A DNA stretch of 64,000 nt from NCBI GenBank assembly GCA_963709645.1, contig CAVPXP010000005.1, positions 103,418 through 167,417 on the forward strand, in the 5' to 3' direction. Made by a program: the position numbers and the translations under genes. Origin of the DNA: DYRB01 sp963709645. Lineage in GTDB: Bacteria; Pseudomonadota; Gammaproteobacteria; Chromatiales; Chromatiaceae. Positions 16,924 to 25,975 of the stretch are shown piece after piece; within the stretch, counting starts at the first letter, position 1, and each line of letters begins with the position of its first letter. The notes under the pieces are model-generated. The model was not told the DNA's origin. It searched no databases and saw only the letters and a list, made by a program, of their open reading frames with translations.

Positions 16924-17924
16924 GCTTCACCCCCGGCGGGTGCCGCCGCAGCCGTCTGGGGCTCCGGCTGAGCCACAGGGAGATCGGATGCCTCCTCGGG
17001 GGCCCCCAGTTCCAGACCCAGGGTCTCGAAGTAGATCCGCTCCAGATCCGTGCGCTCGGGGGTCAACTCGCGCAGCCCCCAGCCAGCCTCCACCAGGGCC
17101 CTGGCCAGGGCCGACGGGGGCAAGCCAGGGGCCAGGTTGATGCGCAACATCCCGTCCTCCCCCGCGAGGGCTGTGGCCACGGCGGGAAGCCGCAGCAATT
17201 GCTCCTGCGGCGGGGGGCGGTCGAGGCGGACCCGGAAGGCCCCGCTGCGGTGCAACTCGCGCTGGGGCGCCAGCGGCCCCTGGTGGACCGGACGCCCGTT
17301 CCGCAGTATGAGGACCTGGGTGCACACGGCCTGGACCTCCGGCAGGATGTGGCTGGAGAGGATCACGCCGCAGTGAGCGGCCAACTCGCGGATCAGCAGG
17401 CGCACCTCGCGGATCTGCTCCGGGTCCAAGCCCTCAGTGGGCTCGTCCAAGATCACCAGGTCCGGCTCGTGGATGATGGCCTGTGCCAACCCCAGGCGTT
17501 GGCGATAGCCTCTGGAGAGCTTGCCCAGGAGCCGCCGGCCCACGTCTTCCAGTGCGCAACGGGCCTTGACCCGGCGCACCGCCGCGGCGACCTGACGGGA
17601 CGGGAGCCGGTGCAGCCGGGCGCACAGCTCCAGGTACTCGTCCACCCGCATGTCCGGATAGAGGGGCGGTCGCTCCGGGAGGTAGCCCAGGTGGCGTTTC
17701 GCCTTGATCGGGCGGCGCACCAGATCGATCCCGCAGATCTCCACGCGGCCGGCGCTGGGTGCCAGGTTTCCGCTCAGGACCTGGAGGCAGGTGGTCTTGC
17801 CGGCCCCATTGGGACCGAGCAGGCCGAGCACGCCGCCCCGCTCCAGAGTGAAATCCACCCCGCTGAGCGCGGGATGGCCGCCGTAGTGACGGGCAAGACC
17901 GGTGACTTTCAGGAGGCTGGGCAT
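16920..17924 (-). CDS. ABC transporter ATP-binding protein (GldA-like)
   Basis: A protein of 334 residues; the first gene of the operon. Walker A is GPNGAGKT at 37-44, the signature is LSRGYRQR at 136-143, Walker B is LVILDEP at 156-162, and the switch His lies in LSSHILPEVQ. The YLPERPPLYP stretch in place of a plain Q-loop is typical of GldA/NatA-type ATPases. Its C-terminal extension beyond residue 240 resembles the regulatory tail of this subfamily. Together with the permease and the GldG-like protein it makes a complete ABC system of unknown substrate. Confidence 0.92.
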   Translation of the reverse strand: MPSLLKVTGLARHYGGHPALSGVDFTLERGGVLGLLGPNGAGKTTCLQVLSGNLAPSAGRVEICGIDLVRRPIKAKRHLGYLPERPPLYPDMRVDEYLELCARLHRLPSRQVAAAVRRVKARCALEDVGRRLLGKLSRGYRQRLGLAQAIIHEPDLVILDEPTEGLDPEQIREVRLLIRELAAHCGVILSSHILPEVQAVCTQVLILRNGRPVHQGPLAPQRELHRSGAFRVRLDRPPPQEQLLRLPAVATALAGEDGMLRINLAPGLPPSALARALVEAGWGLRELTPERTDLERIYFETLGLELGAPEEASDLPVAQPEPQTAAAAPAGGEA

Positions 17925-18102
17925 GGCGGGCGAAGATACCGCGGTTGGGGCCGAGGGCCAAGCGCCGTGACACTGGCGCCCCTGGGGCTGGCCCGGCGAG
18001 AATAGCCGCCAGCCGTCTCTTGCTAGCCTTTTGCTTTCAGCCTTTCAGCATGTTCAGCGATTAGCCACAAGCCACAGACGTAAGCAACTGAGAGCCAACC
18101 CA

Positions 18103-20064
18103 ATGACCCGCCTCGGCATCGACACCGGAGGGACCTTCACCGATTTCGTCCTCTGGCGCGGCGGAGAGGTGCGGGTGCACAAGGTGCTGTCCACGCCGGC
18201 AGCGCCGGAGATCGCCATCCTGCAAGGGATCCTAGACCTGGGCCTGGACCCTGCTGGGCTCAAGGTCATCCACGGGTCCACGGTGGCGACCAACGCGGTC
18301 CTGGAGCGCAAGGGGGTGCGCACCGTCTATGTTGCCAACCGCGGCCTCAAAGACCTGCTCACCATCGGCCGCCAGGCCCGCGAGCGCCTCTACGACCTGC
18401 AGCCCCCCAAGCCTCCGCCGCCCGTACCGGCGGACCTGTGCCTGGAGACCGGGGGGCGCCTGGCCGCGGACGGCACCTGGGTCGAGCCACTGACCGCGGG
18501 CGATATCGTCGAGCTGACGGCGGCTCTCGGGCGCCTCGCACCCCGGTCGGTGGCCATCAACCTGCTCTTCTCGTACCTGGACGACAGCGCGGAGCGGGCC
18601 CTGGAGGCGGCGGTCCCGGAAGGCATCTCTTGCTCACGCTCCTCTGAAGTCCTGCCGGTGGCGGGCGAGTACGAACGCGGGATCGCCACCTGGCTCAACG
18701 CCTGGGTCGGGCCCCTGGTGGGCCGCTACCTGGAGCGTCTGGGAGCCGGGCTCGGCGGGGCGACCCTTTCGGTGATGCAGAGCAGCGGTGAGGCGGTGGC
18801 CGCAGACCAGACCGCGCACCGCGCCGTGCACCTGCTCTTCTCCGGGCCCGCCGGCGGTCTGGTCGGAGCCGGCTTCGTCGGCCGACTGGCGGGGTACGAG
18901 CGGCTCCTGAGCTTCGACATGGGTGGTACCTCCACGGACGTGGCCCTGCTCGCGGGGGCGCCTCGCCTGACCGGCGAGGGCCGGGTCGCCGGCTACCCGG
19001 TGGCCGTCCCCATGGTCGACATGCACACCATCGGGGCCGGGGGCGGCTCCATCGCCCGCCTGGACCCGGGCGGGGTCCTGTTGGTGGGCCCTGAGTCTGC
19101 CGGGGCCGATCCCGGCCCAGCCTGTTACGGGCGAGGCGGCACAGATCCGACGGTAACCGATGCCAACCTGGTCCTCGGTCGGCTGCGTCCGGAGGGCTTC
19201 CTGGACGGGCGCATGACCCTGGATGTTGCCGCTGCGCGGGCCGCCGTCGCCCGCCTGGCCGAGGCCATGCGGACGACCCCGGAGCAAGCCGCCCAGGGCG
19301 TAGTGGACCTGGCCAACGAGCACATGGCCCGTGCGCTGCGGGTCATGTCGGTGCAACGGGGGACGGACCCGCGTGGCTTCGTCCTCGTCTCCTTCGGCGG
19401 CGCCGGCGGTCTGCACGTCTGCGCCCTGGCGGAGGCCCTCGGGATGAGCCGCGCCCTGGTCCCGGTTCATGCCGGGGTCCTTTCGGCCCTGGGAATGCTC
19501 GCCGCCCGCCCGGGGCGCACCCTGACCCGGACCTGGGGGCAGGCACTGGGGGCATTGACCGACAGGCAGGTGGCAGGGCGTCTCGCGGACCTCGCCGAGG
19601 AGGGGACCCGGGCCCTGGTGGCCGAGGGGCTGGCCCGAGGGGACTTAGCCACGGAGCTATCCCTCGACCTGCGCTACCGCGGCCAGTCCTACACCTTGAA
19701 CGTCCCCTGGCAGGGGGTATCGGCGAGTGCCGAGGGGTTCCACCAAGCTCACCTGGCCCGCTACGGACACCGCCTGAACCTGCCGGTGGAGTTGGTCAAC
19801 CTGCGGGCCCGGGTTATGGGGCCAGGGCCCGATCTGCGACTACCGCGCGCGGCAGCATCCGAGCCAGGCATACCGCGGTCGACCGCCCGGGTGGTCGGCT
19901 GGGAGACGGAGATCCCGGTCTTGTCCCGCGGCGAGGTGGCGAACGGCCGCATCACCGGACCGGCGATTCTCATCGATCCAGTCGCCACCACCTGGGTTGC
20001 CCCCAATTGGGTTGCAGAGGCAGATACTTACGGCAACCTGTTGCTGCGGCGCGGTGGACCATAG
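18103..20064 (+). CDS. hyuA: Hydantoinase/oxoprolinase family protein, HyuA type
   Basis: A protein of 653 residues from ATG 18103, chosen because the family begins exactly with MTRLGIDTGGTFTDFVL; an upstream in-frame start would add 24 unrelated residues. The N-terminal phosphate-binding motif DTGGTFTD, the HGSTVATNAVLERKG segment, the sugar-kinase-like LSFDMGGTSTDVAL and the AGGGSIARLD block all match HyuA/acetone-carboxylase beta-type ATPases. These enzymes couple ATP hydrolysis to opening of hydantoins, oxoproline or related rings, or to carboxylation of ketones. They usually work with a HyuB partner, which is not next to this gene. The substrate cannot be fixed from the sequence. Confidence 0.88.
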   Translation: MTRLGIDTGGTFTDFVLWRGGEVRVHKVLSTPAAPEIAILQGILDLGLDPAGLKVIHGSTVATNAVLERKGVRTVYVANRGLKDLLTIGRQARERLYDLQPPKPPPPVPADLCLETGGRLAADGTWVEPLTAGDIVELTAALGRLAPRSVAINLLFSYLDDSAERALEAAVPEGISCSRSSEVLPVAGEYERGIATWLNAWVGPLVGRYLERLGAGLGGATLSVMQSSGEAVAADQTAHRAVHLLFSGPAGGLVGAGFVGRLAGYERLLSFDMGGTSTDVALLAGAPRLTGEGRVAGYPVAVPMVDMHTIGAGGGSIARLDPGGVLLVGPESAGADPGPACYGRGGTDPTVTDANLVLGRLRPEGFLDGRMTLDVAAARAAVARLAEAMRTTPEQAAQGVVDLANEHMARALRVMSVQRGTDPRGFVLVSFGGAGGLHVCALAEALGMSRALVPVHAGVLSALGMLAARPGRTLTRTWGQALGALTDRQVAGRLADLAEEGTRALVAEGLARGDLATELSLDLRYRGQSYTLNVPWQGVSASAEGFHQAHLARYGHRLNLPVELVNLRARVMGPGPDLRLPRAAASEPGIPRSTARVVGWETEIPVLSRGEVANGRITGPAILIDPVATTWVAPNWVAEADTYGNLLLRRGGP

Positions 20065-20338
20065 GAGCCGGCGTCCCCTGCCGCGGCGACGCCGGTCCAG
20101 CGCGCGTCAGTTAGCCCCCACCTAGTCGAAGGCCCCAAGCATTACCTATGGTACTCCAAGGGGTAGTCCGCTAGACTGAGCCGTCCGTTACGCTAAGCCT
20201 CCGGCGCTCCCAGCGCCCCCAGCAAGCCCCCACCCCTGGGGGAAACCGCAACGATTCCAGGCCCGCTGCGCTACCCGCACTCCGTTTGGAGACCCCGGCG
20301 AGCCGCGGGTACAGGCCCAACACCTCCGAGGACCCCTG

Positions 20339-21523
20339 ATGAGCCCCTATGGCATCTTAGACGTCGGCCCCTGGCAGGCCGTCGCCGCCACCCTGATCCT
20401 GACGCATATCACCATCGTCGCGGTCACCGTTTTCCTGCACCGCAACCAGGCCCACCGGGCCCTGGACCTGCATCCCTGGGTAAGCCACTTCTTCCGCTTC
20501 TGGCTGTGGCTCACCACCGGTATGGTGACCAAGGAATGGGTCGCGGTCCACCGCAAGCACCACGCCAAGTGCGAGACACCGGACGACCCCCATAGCCCCA
20601 AGATCCTGGGGCTCGGCAAGGTGATGGCCGAGGGCGCCGAGCTCTACCGCGGGGCGGCCGGTGACAAAGTCACGCTGGAGCACTATGGCCGGGGCACCCC
20701 AGACGACTGGGTCGAGCGCAACATCTACAGCCATTACACCTGGCAGGGAATGGGCCTGATGCTGATCCTCGATGTGCTCCTGTTCGGGGTCTACGGAATC
20801 ACCATCTGGGCCATCCAGATGCTCTGGATCCCCTTCTGGGCCGCCGGCGTCATCAACGGCGTGGGGCACTACTTCGGCTACCGCAGCTACGAGTCGCCGG
20901 ATGCCTCCACCAACATCGTCCCCTGGGGCATCGTCATCGGCGGTGAGGAGTTGCACAACAACCACCACGCCTTTCCCAGCTCCGCCAAGCTCTCCTCCAA
21001 GTGGTGGGAGTTTGACATCGGGTGGTTTTACATCCGCAGCATGACGCTTTTGGGTCTGGCCAGGGTCAAGAAGGTCGCCCCCGAGCCGCATATCGTCCCC
21101 GGAAAATCGGTGATCGACATGGACACCCTCAAGGCGGTCATCGTCGCCCGCATGCATGTCTTCGCCCGTTACGCCCAGGAGGTCATGGAGCCCGTGTCCC
21201 GCGCGGAGCTCTGCCGCAACCAGGGGCACTGCCGCCGCATGGCGCGGCGTGCCCGCCGCCTGCTGATCTTGGAAGGGCAGCGCATCGACACAGCGGCTCG
21301 GGCACACCTGGAGCAGTTGCTGGCCCAGAGTCAGCAGTTGGCGACCGTCTATCAGTACCGCGAGCGTCTGCGCGAGATCTGGGAGCGGACCGCCCCTAGC
21401 CAGGAGGCGCTGCTCAAGTCCCTTCAGGACTGGTGCCAGCAGGCCGAGGCCAGCGGCATCCAGGCCCTGGAGACCTTCTCCCGCAAACTGCGCGGCTTCT
21501 CGCTGCAGCCCAGCGTCCACTAA
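20339..21523 (+). CDS. Membrane fatty-acid desaturase with C-terminal extension
   Basis: A protein of 394 residues. The three His boxes of membrane di-iron desaturases are present: HRNQAHR (34-40), HRKHH (71-75) and HNNHH (206-210), with another His in GHYFGYR near 177. Hydrophobic segments surround them. The enzyme should introduce a cis double bond, probably Delta-9, into acyl chains at the inner membrane using O2. Beyond about residue 255 there is a soluble helical tail of 140 residues (RMARRARRLLILEGQ, then YQYRERLREIWERT and SGIQALETFSRKLRGF). By memory it resembles the end of ISL3-type transposases; such tails occur in other proteobacterial desaturases. Its stop codon abuts an inverted-repeat element. 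Confidence 0.9.
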   Translation: MSPYGILDVGPWQAVAATLILTHITIVAVTVFLHRNQAHRALDLHPWVSHFFRFWLWLTTGMVTKEWVAVHRKHHAKCETPDDPHSPKILGLGKVMAEGAELYRGAAGDKVTLEHYGRGTPDDWVERNIYSHYTWQGMGLMLILDVLLFGVYGITIWAIQMLWIPFWAAGVINGVGHYFGYRSYESPDASTNIVPWGIVIGGEELHNNHHAFPSSAKLSSKWWEFDIGWFYIRSMTLLGLARVKKVAPEPHIVPGKSVIDMDTLKAVIVARMHVFARYAQEVMEPVSRAELCRNQGHCRRMARRARRLLILEGQRIDTAARAHLEQLLAQSQQLATVYQYRERLREIWERTAPSQEALLKSLQDWCQQAEASGIQALETFSRKLRGFSLQPSVH

Positions 21524-21681
21524 GGCGATTTCTGTCAAATCATGTGCCAGCTAGCTGGTCTTTGCGCCCGCCTTCTTTGTCGCGCCAGCAGTCACATAGC
21601 CCAGCTATGCTCCTGCCAGTGCTTCTTGAAGGCTGACGCAAATCCGGCGCCATCTGGTACATGATTTTCCGGCAATCGCCT
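21523..21681. mobile_element. MITE-like element with ~28-bp terminal inverted repeats
   Basis: The left end (21523-21550, AGGCGATT then AAATCATGTGCCAG) matches the reverse complement of the right end (21654-21681, CTGGTACATGATTTT then AATCGCCT) at most positions. The 159-bp unit has no coding potential of its own and starts on the last base of the desaturase stop codon. It looks like a small non-autonomous element or an extended regulatory or terminator structure. Confidence 0.65.
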
Positions 21682-21714
21682 AAGTCCGGCCCGATTGGGG
21701 GCGCTATCGGCGCC

Positions 21715-22179
21715 CTACTGCACGGCATCTATACCTAGGGAGCGTTCCGGGGCCGGACCCGCTCGGCGGGCGGTGGCCAACACCGCCCGCAACCCTTCTG
21801 GCAGAGCTAAGGCCCCTTCCCCGTCCTTGGCCAGGTGCACATGCACGGTGCGGGCGCGGGCGCACAAGGTGCCGGCCCCGTCCCGAAACCCGTAGGCCAG
21901 GGTGAAGCTGGCCCCACCCAGAGCCGCCACGCCCACATCAACCTCGATCTCCGCACCGTGACGCATCGGCTTCAGGTAGTCGGCCTCCGCGTGGACGAGG
22001 GGCAGCCGGCACCCGGCCCGGATGAGCCCGTCCAGGGGCAAGCCCAGGGCGCCGATGAACCCCTCGTAGGCATCGTGGGCGTGGCGGAAAAGGTGCCCAT
22101 AGAACATGACCCCGGCGGCATCAATATCATGCAGATGGACGGTGAAGTGGTAATCGAATCCTTGGGTGCGCATGGGCAT
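21715..22179 (-). CDS. Hot-dog acyl-CoA thioesterase, probably DHNA-CoA thioesterase
   Basis: A protein of 154 residues from ATG 22179 (ATG 22173 is also possible). It has the 4-hydroxybenzoyl-CoA thioesterase pattern: HLHDIDAAGVMFYGHLFRHA with the catalytic Asp, then YLKPMRHGAEIEVDV and an FTLAYGFRD strand. It follows menC on the same strand, 65 bases after the corrected menC stop. By context it should hydrolyse 1,4-dihydroxy-2-naphthoyl-CoA before prenylation by MenA. That assignment rests on gene order and on the known plant and cyanobacterial thioesterases of this family. A general acyl-CoA thioesterase is the alternative. Confidence 0.75.
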   Translation of the reverse strand: MPMRTQGFDYHFTVHLHDIDAAGVMFYGHLFRHAHDAYEGFIGALGLPLDGLIRAGCRLPLVHAEADYLKPMRHGAEIEVDVGVAALGGASFTLAYGFRDGAGTLCARARTVHVHLAKDGEGALALPEGLRAVLATARRAGPAPERSLGIDAVQ

Positions 22180-22244
22180 TGCTGGGCTGGTGGTTGACGG
22201 TCCGGGGCGGGCCGGGTAAGGGCTGTTGCAGTGCAGGCGGCCCA

Positions 22245-23299
22245 TTAGAACGGGCGGAACCCCCCCCCGGGGACCTGGGAGACCTGGATACGCCCAAGCC
22301 TCGGGCGCGGGGCCTCCCCAAGTCCTCCCCCAGCCACCCGGCAGTAGCGAGACCCTGGGGTATGGGGCTGCCAATGGCAGCAGCCAGGTGCACCGTGGGC
22401 CAGAGCCCCGCCGCGGACTCGATCAGGCTGGTGACCACGACCTCCCGTCCTGCGGCCTCCGCCGCCCTGGCCAGCGCCAGGGTCCGGCGCAGGCCGCCCA
22501 AGGCCGCGGGCTTTAGGACCAACCGCCGCACCGGGACCATAGCGAAGTTGGGCCAGACGCCCGCACGAGTCAGAGATTCGTCCAGGGCCAGGGGGAAACG
22601 GGCCTCGACCTGGAGCTGGCGCATCTGCCCCGGGGCCGGATCACAGAGGGGCTCCTCCAGAGACTCGACCGGCAGGCTGTTCAGGACCGTCACGGCCCGC
22701 CGGGCCTCGGCCAGAGTCCAGGCCCCGTTTGCGTCGAGCCGGAACTGCCCACCTGGGGGAAGGCACTGGGCCAAGTCCCCCAACCAATTCAGCTCAGCGT
22801 CCAGCCCGTCCAGACCGACCTTGACCTTGAAGACCCGGTAGCCCTCGCTGGCGCAGTCCTCGATCTCCCTGGGCGTCAACCCGCCCAGCGGGCCGAGGGC
22901 CGCGTTGACCGGGACGGACAAGGGGGCGCTCCGACCCAGGCCGGAGTCCAGCCACCGGGCGAGTGGCACCGCTGCGACCTGCGCCGCGAGGTCGGCCACA
23001 GCGCACTCCGCCGCATAGCGGGCGGCGGGTGACCAGCGGCCATCCCGGTCCAGCTCGGCCAAAGCGGCCCCCAGCGACTGCCCGATGGATCTTTGGCGCC
23101 AGGCGCCGAGCCAGTCCCAAGCGGCGCCTTCGCCCTCGGTCCCGGCGCTCGGGAGGGGGGCACAGTCACCGAACCCAACCAAGGCGCCGGCCTCGATGCG
23201 CACCAGCCAGCCGCGCCGCTCCCCGATTTCTCCCCTAGCGCTGCGCCAGGGGCGACGCAGGGGCAGGCGGTAGGGGTCCAGGGCAATGGCGGTGATCAC
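22245..23299 (-). CDS. menC: o-Succinylbenzoate synthase, frameshift near 3' end
   Basis: From GTG 23299, overlapping the menA stop as GTGA. The enolase-superfamily residues of MenC are all visible: Lys158 and Lys160 (KVKVG), Asp189 (RLDANGAW), Glu215 (ESLEEPL), Asp240 (LDESL) and Lys263 (LKPAALGG). It dehydrates SHCHC to o-succinylbenzoate in menaquinone synthesis. Near 22313-22322 the frame changes: the original frame runs on for about 60 implausible residues to 22127. Adding one base gives a family-like end (APRPRLGRIQVSQVPGGGF) and a TAA at 22245-22247. The true gene very likely ends there. A run of nine C lies at 22260-22268. Confidence 0.85.
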
Positions 23300-24183
23300 C
23301 CCGGCAGGGCCAGGCCTAGAGCGAGGGAGACGACGACGACCGCCTGGTAGCCCCCAGTCGCCCCGAGCAGGGCATTGAGCCCGGACCCGCCAGGTCCGCG
23401 CCAGAGACGAAGGATCAGACTTAAAGCCAAGGGCAAAGCCGCCAGGGCCACCCAGGGGCGTCCGGGGAGCCCGGCCGCCAGCAGGATTGGGAAGGGCCCG
23501 AGGAGCAGGGCGGCATAGAGCAGTCGCGCCCCGCTCGGCCCGATGACCTGGGCCAGGGTCCGGCGCCCGGCCGCGCGGTCCGTCTCCAGGTCCCGGTAAT
23601 TGTTGAGCAGCAGAACGGCGGCGGCGGGCAGACCCAGGGCCAGCCCCACCAGCCCGGCATCGGGTCCGTGGGTCAAGGTCTGAAGGTAATGACTCCCCCA
23701 GACCGCCGCGACGCCAAAGAAGGCGAGGACGAATACCTCGCCATAGGGCCCGTAAGCGATGGGCCGAGGCCCGCCTGTGTAGGCGAAAGCGGCGGCTAGC
23801 GACGCGAGGCCCAGTGCAACGATGGGCCAACCTCCGCGGAGCGCCAACAGGACCCCAAGGGCAAAGGCGAGCGCGAAGGCCAGATAGGCGGCCGTCTTGA
23901 CCTGGTCGGGTGTGAACCAGCCCTGGGCCGTCGCCCGCGGCGGCCCCAGGCGCGCCAGGGTGTCGGTACCGCGTTCGAAATCGGCGGCGTCGTTGTGCAG
24001 ATTGGTCCCGGCCTGGATCGCAACGCTCGCCAACAGGGTGAGCAGGGCGGTGAAGGGGGCCAGGTGCCCGGTCTCCGCAGCCGCGAGAGCTACCCCCGCG
24101 ACAACCGGCGAGGCGGCCAGCACCAGGGTCTTGGGCCGCGTAGCCGCAACCCAGTGGACGATGCATTCACCCGGTCCAGACAT
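23296..24183 (-). CDS. menA: 1,4-Dihydroxy-2-naphthoate polyprenyltransferase
   Basis: A protein of 295 residues from ATG 24183 (MSGPGECIVHWVAATRPKTL), rejecting a 48-residue extension that reads through the menB 3' end. It is a UbiA-family membrane prenyltransferase with about eight helices. The first Asp-rich motif is NDAADFERGTD (64-74). The second is in NNYRDLETDRAAGRRTL. It attaches the polyprenyl tail to the naphthoate ring in the inner membrane. Its start lies 13 bases after the menB stop and its stop overlaps menC, so menB-menA-menC form one unit. Confidence 0.92.
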   Translation of the reverse strand: MSGPGECIVHWVAATRPKTLVLAASPVVAGVALAAAETGHLAPFTALLTLLASVAIQAGTNLHNDAADFERGTDTLARLGPPRATAQGWFTPDQVKTAAYLAFALAFALGVLLALRGGWPIVALGLASLAAAFAYTGGPRPIAYGPYGEVFVLAFFGVAAVWGSHYLQTLTHGPDAGLVGLALGLPAAAVLLLNNYRDLETDRAAGRRTLAQVIGPSGARLLYAALLLGPFPILLAAGLPGRPWVALAALPLALSLILRLWRGPGGSGLNALLGATGGYQAVVVVSLALGLALPG

Positions 24184-24196
24184 GGCGCGCTCCCGG

Positions 24197-25054
24197 TCAG
24201 GGCCGCCGCGGGAACTTGCCGAAATCCGGCGGGCGACGCTCCAGGAAGGCGTCGCGCCCCTCCTGGGCCTCGTCGGTCGTGTAGAAGAGGGCGGTGGCAT
24301 TCCCCGCCAACTCCTGTATTCCGGCAAGGCCGTCGGTGTCGGCGTTGAAGGCGGCCTTGAGGCAGCGCAGGGCCGTGGGAGAGAGACGCAGCATCTCCCG
24401 GCACCAATCCACCGTCACCGCCTCCAGATCGGCGAGAGGGACCACTTCGTTGACCAGCCCCATGTCCAGGGCCTGGGCGGCGTCGTACTGGCGGCACAGG
24501 AACCAGATCTCCTTGGCCCGCTTGAGTCCGATGGTGCGCGCCAGCAGCCCGGCCCCTAAGCCGGCATCGAAGCTCCCGACCCGCGGCCCGGTCTGGCCGA
24601 AGCGGGCGTTGTCCGCGGCGATGGTCAGGTCGCAGACCAGGTGCAGGACATGCCCACCGCCGATCGCGTAGCCCGCGACCATGGCCACCACCGGCTTGGG
24701 CAGCGTACGGATCTGGCGCTGCAGCTCCAGCACATTGAGGTGCTGCATCCCGGCCCCGTCACGGTAGCCCTCCTCCCCGCGGACGCGCTGGTCGCCACCG
24801 GAACAGAAGGCGAGGTCTCCCGCCCCGGTGAGGATGATGACTCCGATCTGGGGGTCCATGTGGGCCCGATGGAAGGCGTCGATCAGCTCGCGGACCGTCT
24901 CCGGGCGGAAGGCGTTGCGCACCTCTGGGCGGTTGATGGTCAGCTTGGCGATACCCTCGGCCTGGTGGTAGAGGATGTCGCGGTAGGTCAAGCCCTCGCG
25001 GGTCTCCCAGGTGATGGGGCGGCGCAGCGACGTCGAGTCTAGGGGCAACGGCAT
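24197..25054 (-). CDS. menB: 1,4-Dihydroxy-2-naphthoyl-CoA synthase
   Basis: A protein of 285 residues of the crotonase superfamily. Typical MenB blocks are present: KLTINRPEVRNAFRPETVRE, CSGGDQRVRGEEGY, AGYAIGGGHVLHLVCDLTIA, then TGPRVGSFDAG and YTTDEAQEGRDAFLERRPPDF at the end. It closes o-succinylbenzoyl-CoA to the naphthoyl-CoA ring. Gene order menB-menA-menC-thioesterase covers steps on both sides; menE, which makes its substrate, is not in the window. It begins a co-directional block transcribed away from the cNMP-binding gene at 25342. Confidence 0.95.
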   Translation of the reverse strand: MPLPLDSTSLRRPITWETREGLTYRDILYHQAEGIAKLTINRPEVRNAFRPETVRELIDAFHRAHMDPQIGVIILTGAGDLAFCSGGDQRVRGEEGYRDGAGMQHLNVLELQRQIRTLPKPVVAMVAGYAIGGGHVLHLVCDLTIAADNARFGQTGPRVGSFDAGLGAGLLARTIGLKRAKEIWFLCRQYDAAQALDMGLVNEVVPLADLEAVTVDWCREMLRLSPTALRCLKAAFNADTDGLAGIQELAGNATALFYTTDEAQEGRDAFLERRPPDFGKFPRRP

Positions 25055-25341
25055 GAGTCGGCACAGGCTGGTTGAGATCGGTACACGGAGAGGCCCCGCA
25101 ATCTGGATTTAGGACTGGCCCCGGAAACGGGGGGTGCCCAGCCGCAGGGCCTTGGTCCCTGCACTTTCTCCGAGCATGGTGGGGTTTGCAAGCCCGGCGC
25201 ACCGGCCCGAGCGTCGGCTCATCCGGTCCATAAAGCGGCCGCGCCCCGGCAGCCGCGCGGCCCAGGCCCAAAGCACTTGATCGCCGCAAGGGCCCATATG
25301 ACACTACGAGTGGCCCGGGATATCACCACGAGGACGCCCCC

Positions 25342-25839
25342 ATGACCGACCACCTGAGCGACATCGACGCCTTTGCCTCCATGCGCCAATCCCCACTGAG
25401 CGAGGGACTCACCGACGATCAATTGCAGGCGCTGACCGCGATCACCTTCTGCCGCCGGCTCAATGACCAGGAGGTGTTGATCGAGGAGGGCAAGATCGAC
25501 AACAGCCTGCACATCATCACCGAGGGGGCCCTGGCGGTCACCCGTGACATCGGCAACGGAGACTTCACGACGATTCATGTGTTGAGGACTGGCGACATGG
25601 CAGGAGAACTGGGCTTTGTCAGTAGTCGGCCGCACTCCGCAACCCTGAGGTCATTGGGTCGAACCCAGGTATGCAGCTTCGACCGGGAGCGCTTCGAATC
25701 CCTCTTGGATGAAGAGCCACGGATGGTCTACCAAGTCATGCGCAACATCGTGCGCGTAACCCACGACATCCTGCGGCGCATGAATGCCCAGTACATCGAG
25801 CTGACGAAGTACGTGACTCGATCCCACGGCATCTATTGA
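25342..25839 (+). CDS. Cyclic-nucleotide-binding domain protein
   Basis: A protein of 165 residues with a single cNMP-binding beta-barrel, about 25-135 (LTAITFCRRLNDQEVLIEEG, then LHIITEGALAVTR, TGDMAGELGFV and RPHSATLRS). A C-terminal helix follows (YQVMRNIVRVTHDILRRMNA). No DNA-binding helix-turn-helix or catalytic domain follows the barrel, so it is a stand-alone sensor or a subunit. The GELGF and RSATL-type phosphate-binding cassette appears as GELGFVSSRPHSATLR. It is divergent from menB and convergent with the OmpA-like gene. Its partner is not evident. Confidence 0.85.
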   Translation: MTDHLSDIDAFASMRQSPLSEGLTDDQLQALTAITFCRRLNDQEVLIEEGKIDNSLHIITEGALAVTRDIGNGDFTTIHVLRTGDMAGELGFVSSRPHSATLRSLGRTQVCSFDRERFESLLDEEPRMVYQVMRNIVRVTHDILRRMNAQYIELTKYVTRSHGIY

Positions 25840-25918
25840 TCCGGCCCGCGACCCGCTATCACCGGGCTCGGCCGGCACCTACGACCTCTGCGGCGTCGGA
25901 CTGAAGCCCCACTTGCTC

Positions 25919-25954
25919 AAACCAGAGCGCGGCCTGGGAACCGCGTTCTGGTTT
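25919..25954. terminator. Bidirectional terminator
   Basis: A 14-bp stem with one wobble pair (AAACCAGAGCGCGG / CCGCGTTCTGGTTT) and an 8-base loop, with A on the left edge and T on the right. It lies between the convergent cNMP-binding and OmpA-like genes. A smaller hairpin follows at about 25955-25970. Confidence 0.8.
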
Positions 25955-25975
25955 ACCGCGTGAGCGCGGTGGTCA

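Noticed and set aside
20357..21538. Open frame antisense to the whole desaturase gene
   Set aside because: No motif or signal; the plus strand has all desaturase His boxes.
25919..25970. tRNA or small RNA gene
   Set aside because: The hairpins are explained as a bidirectional terminator between convergent genes; no cloverleaf or anticodon arm.
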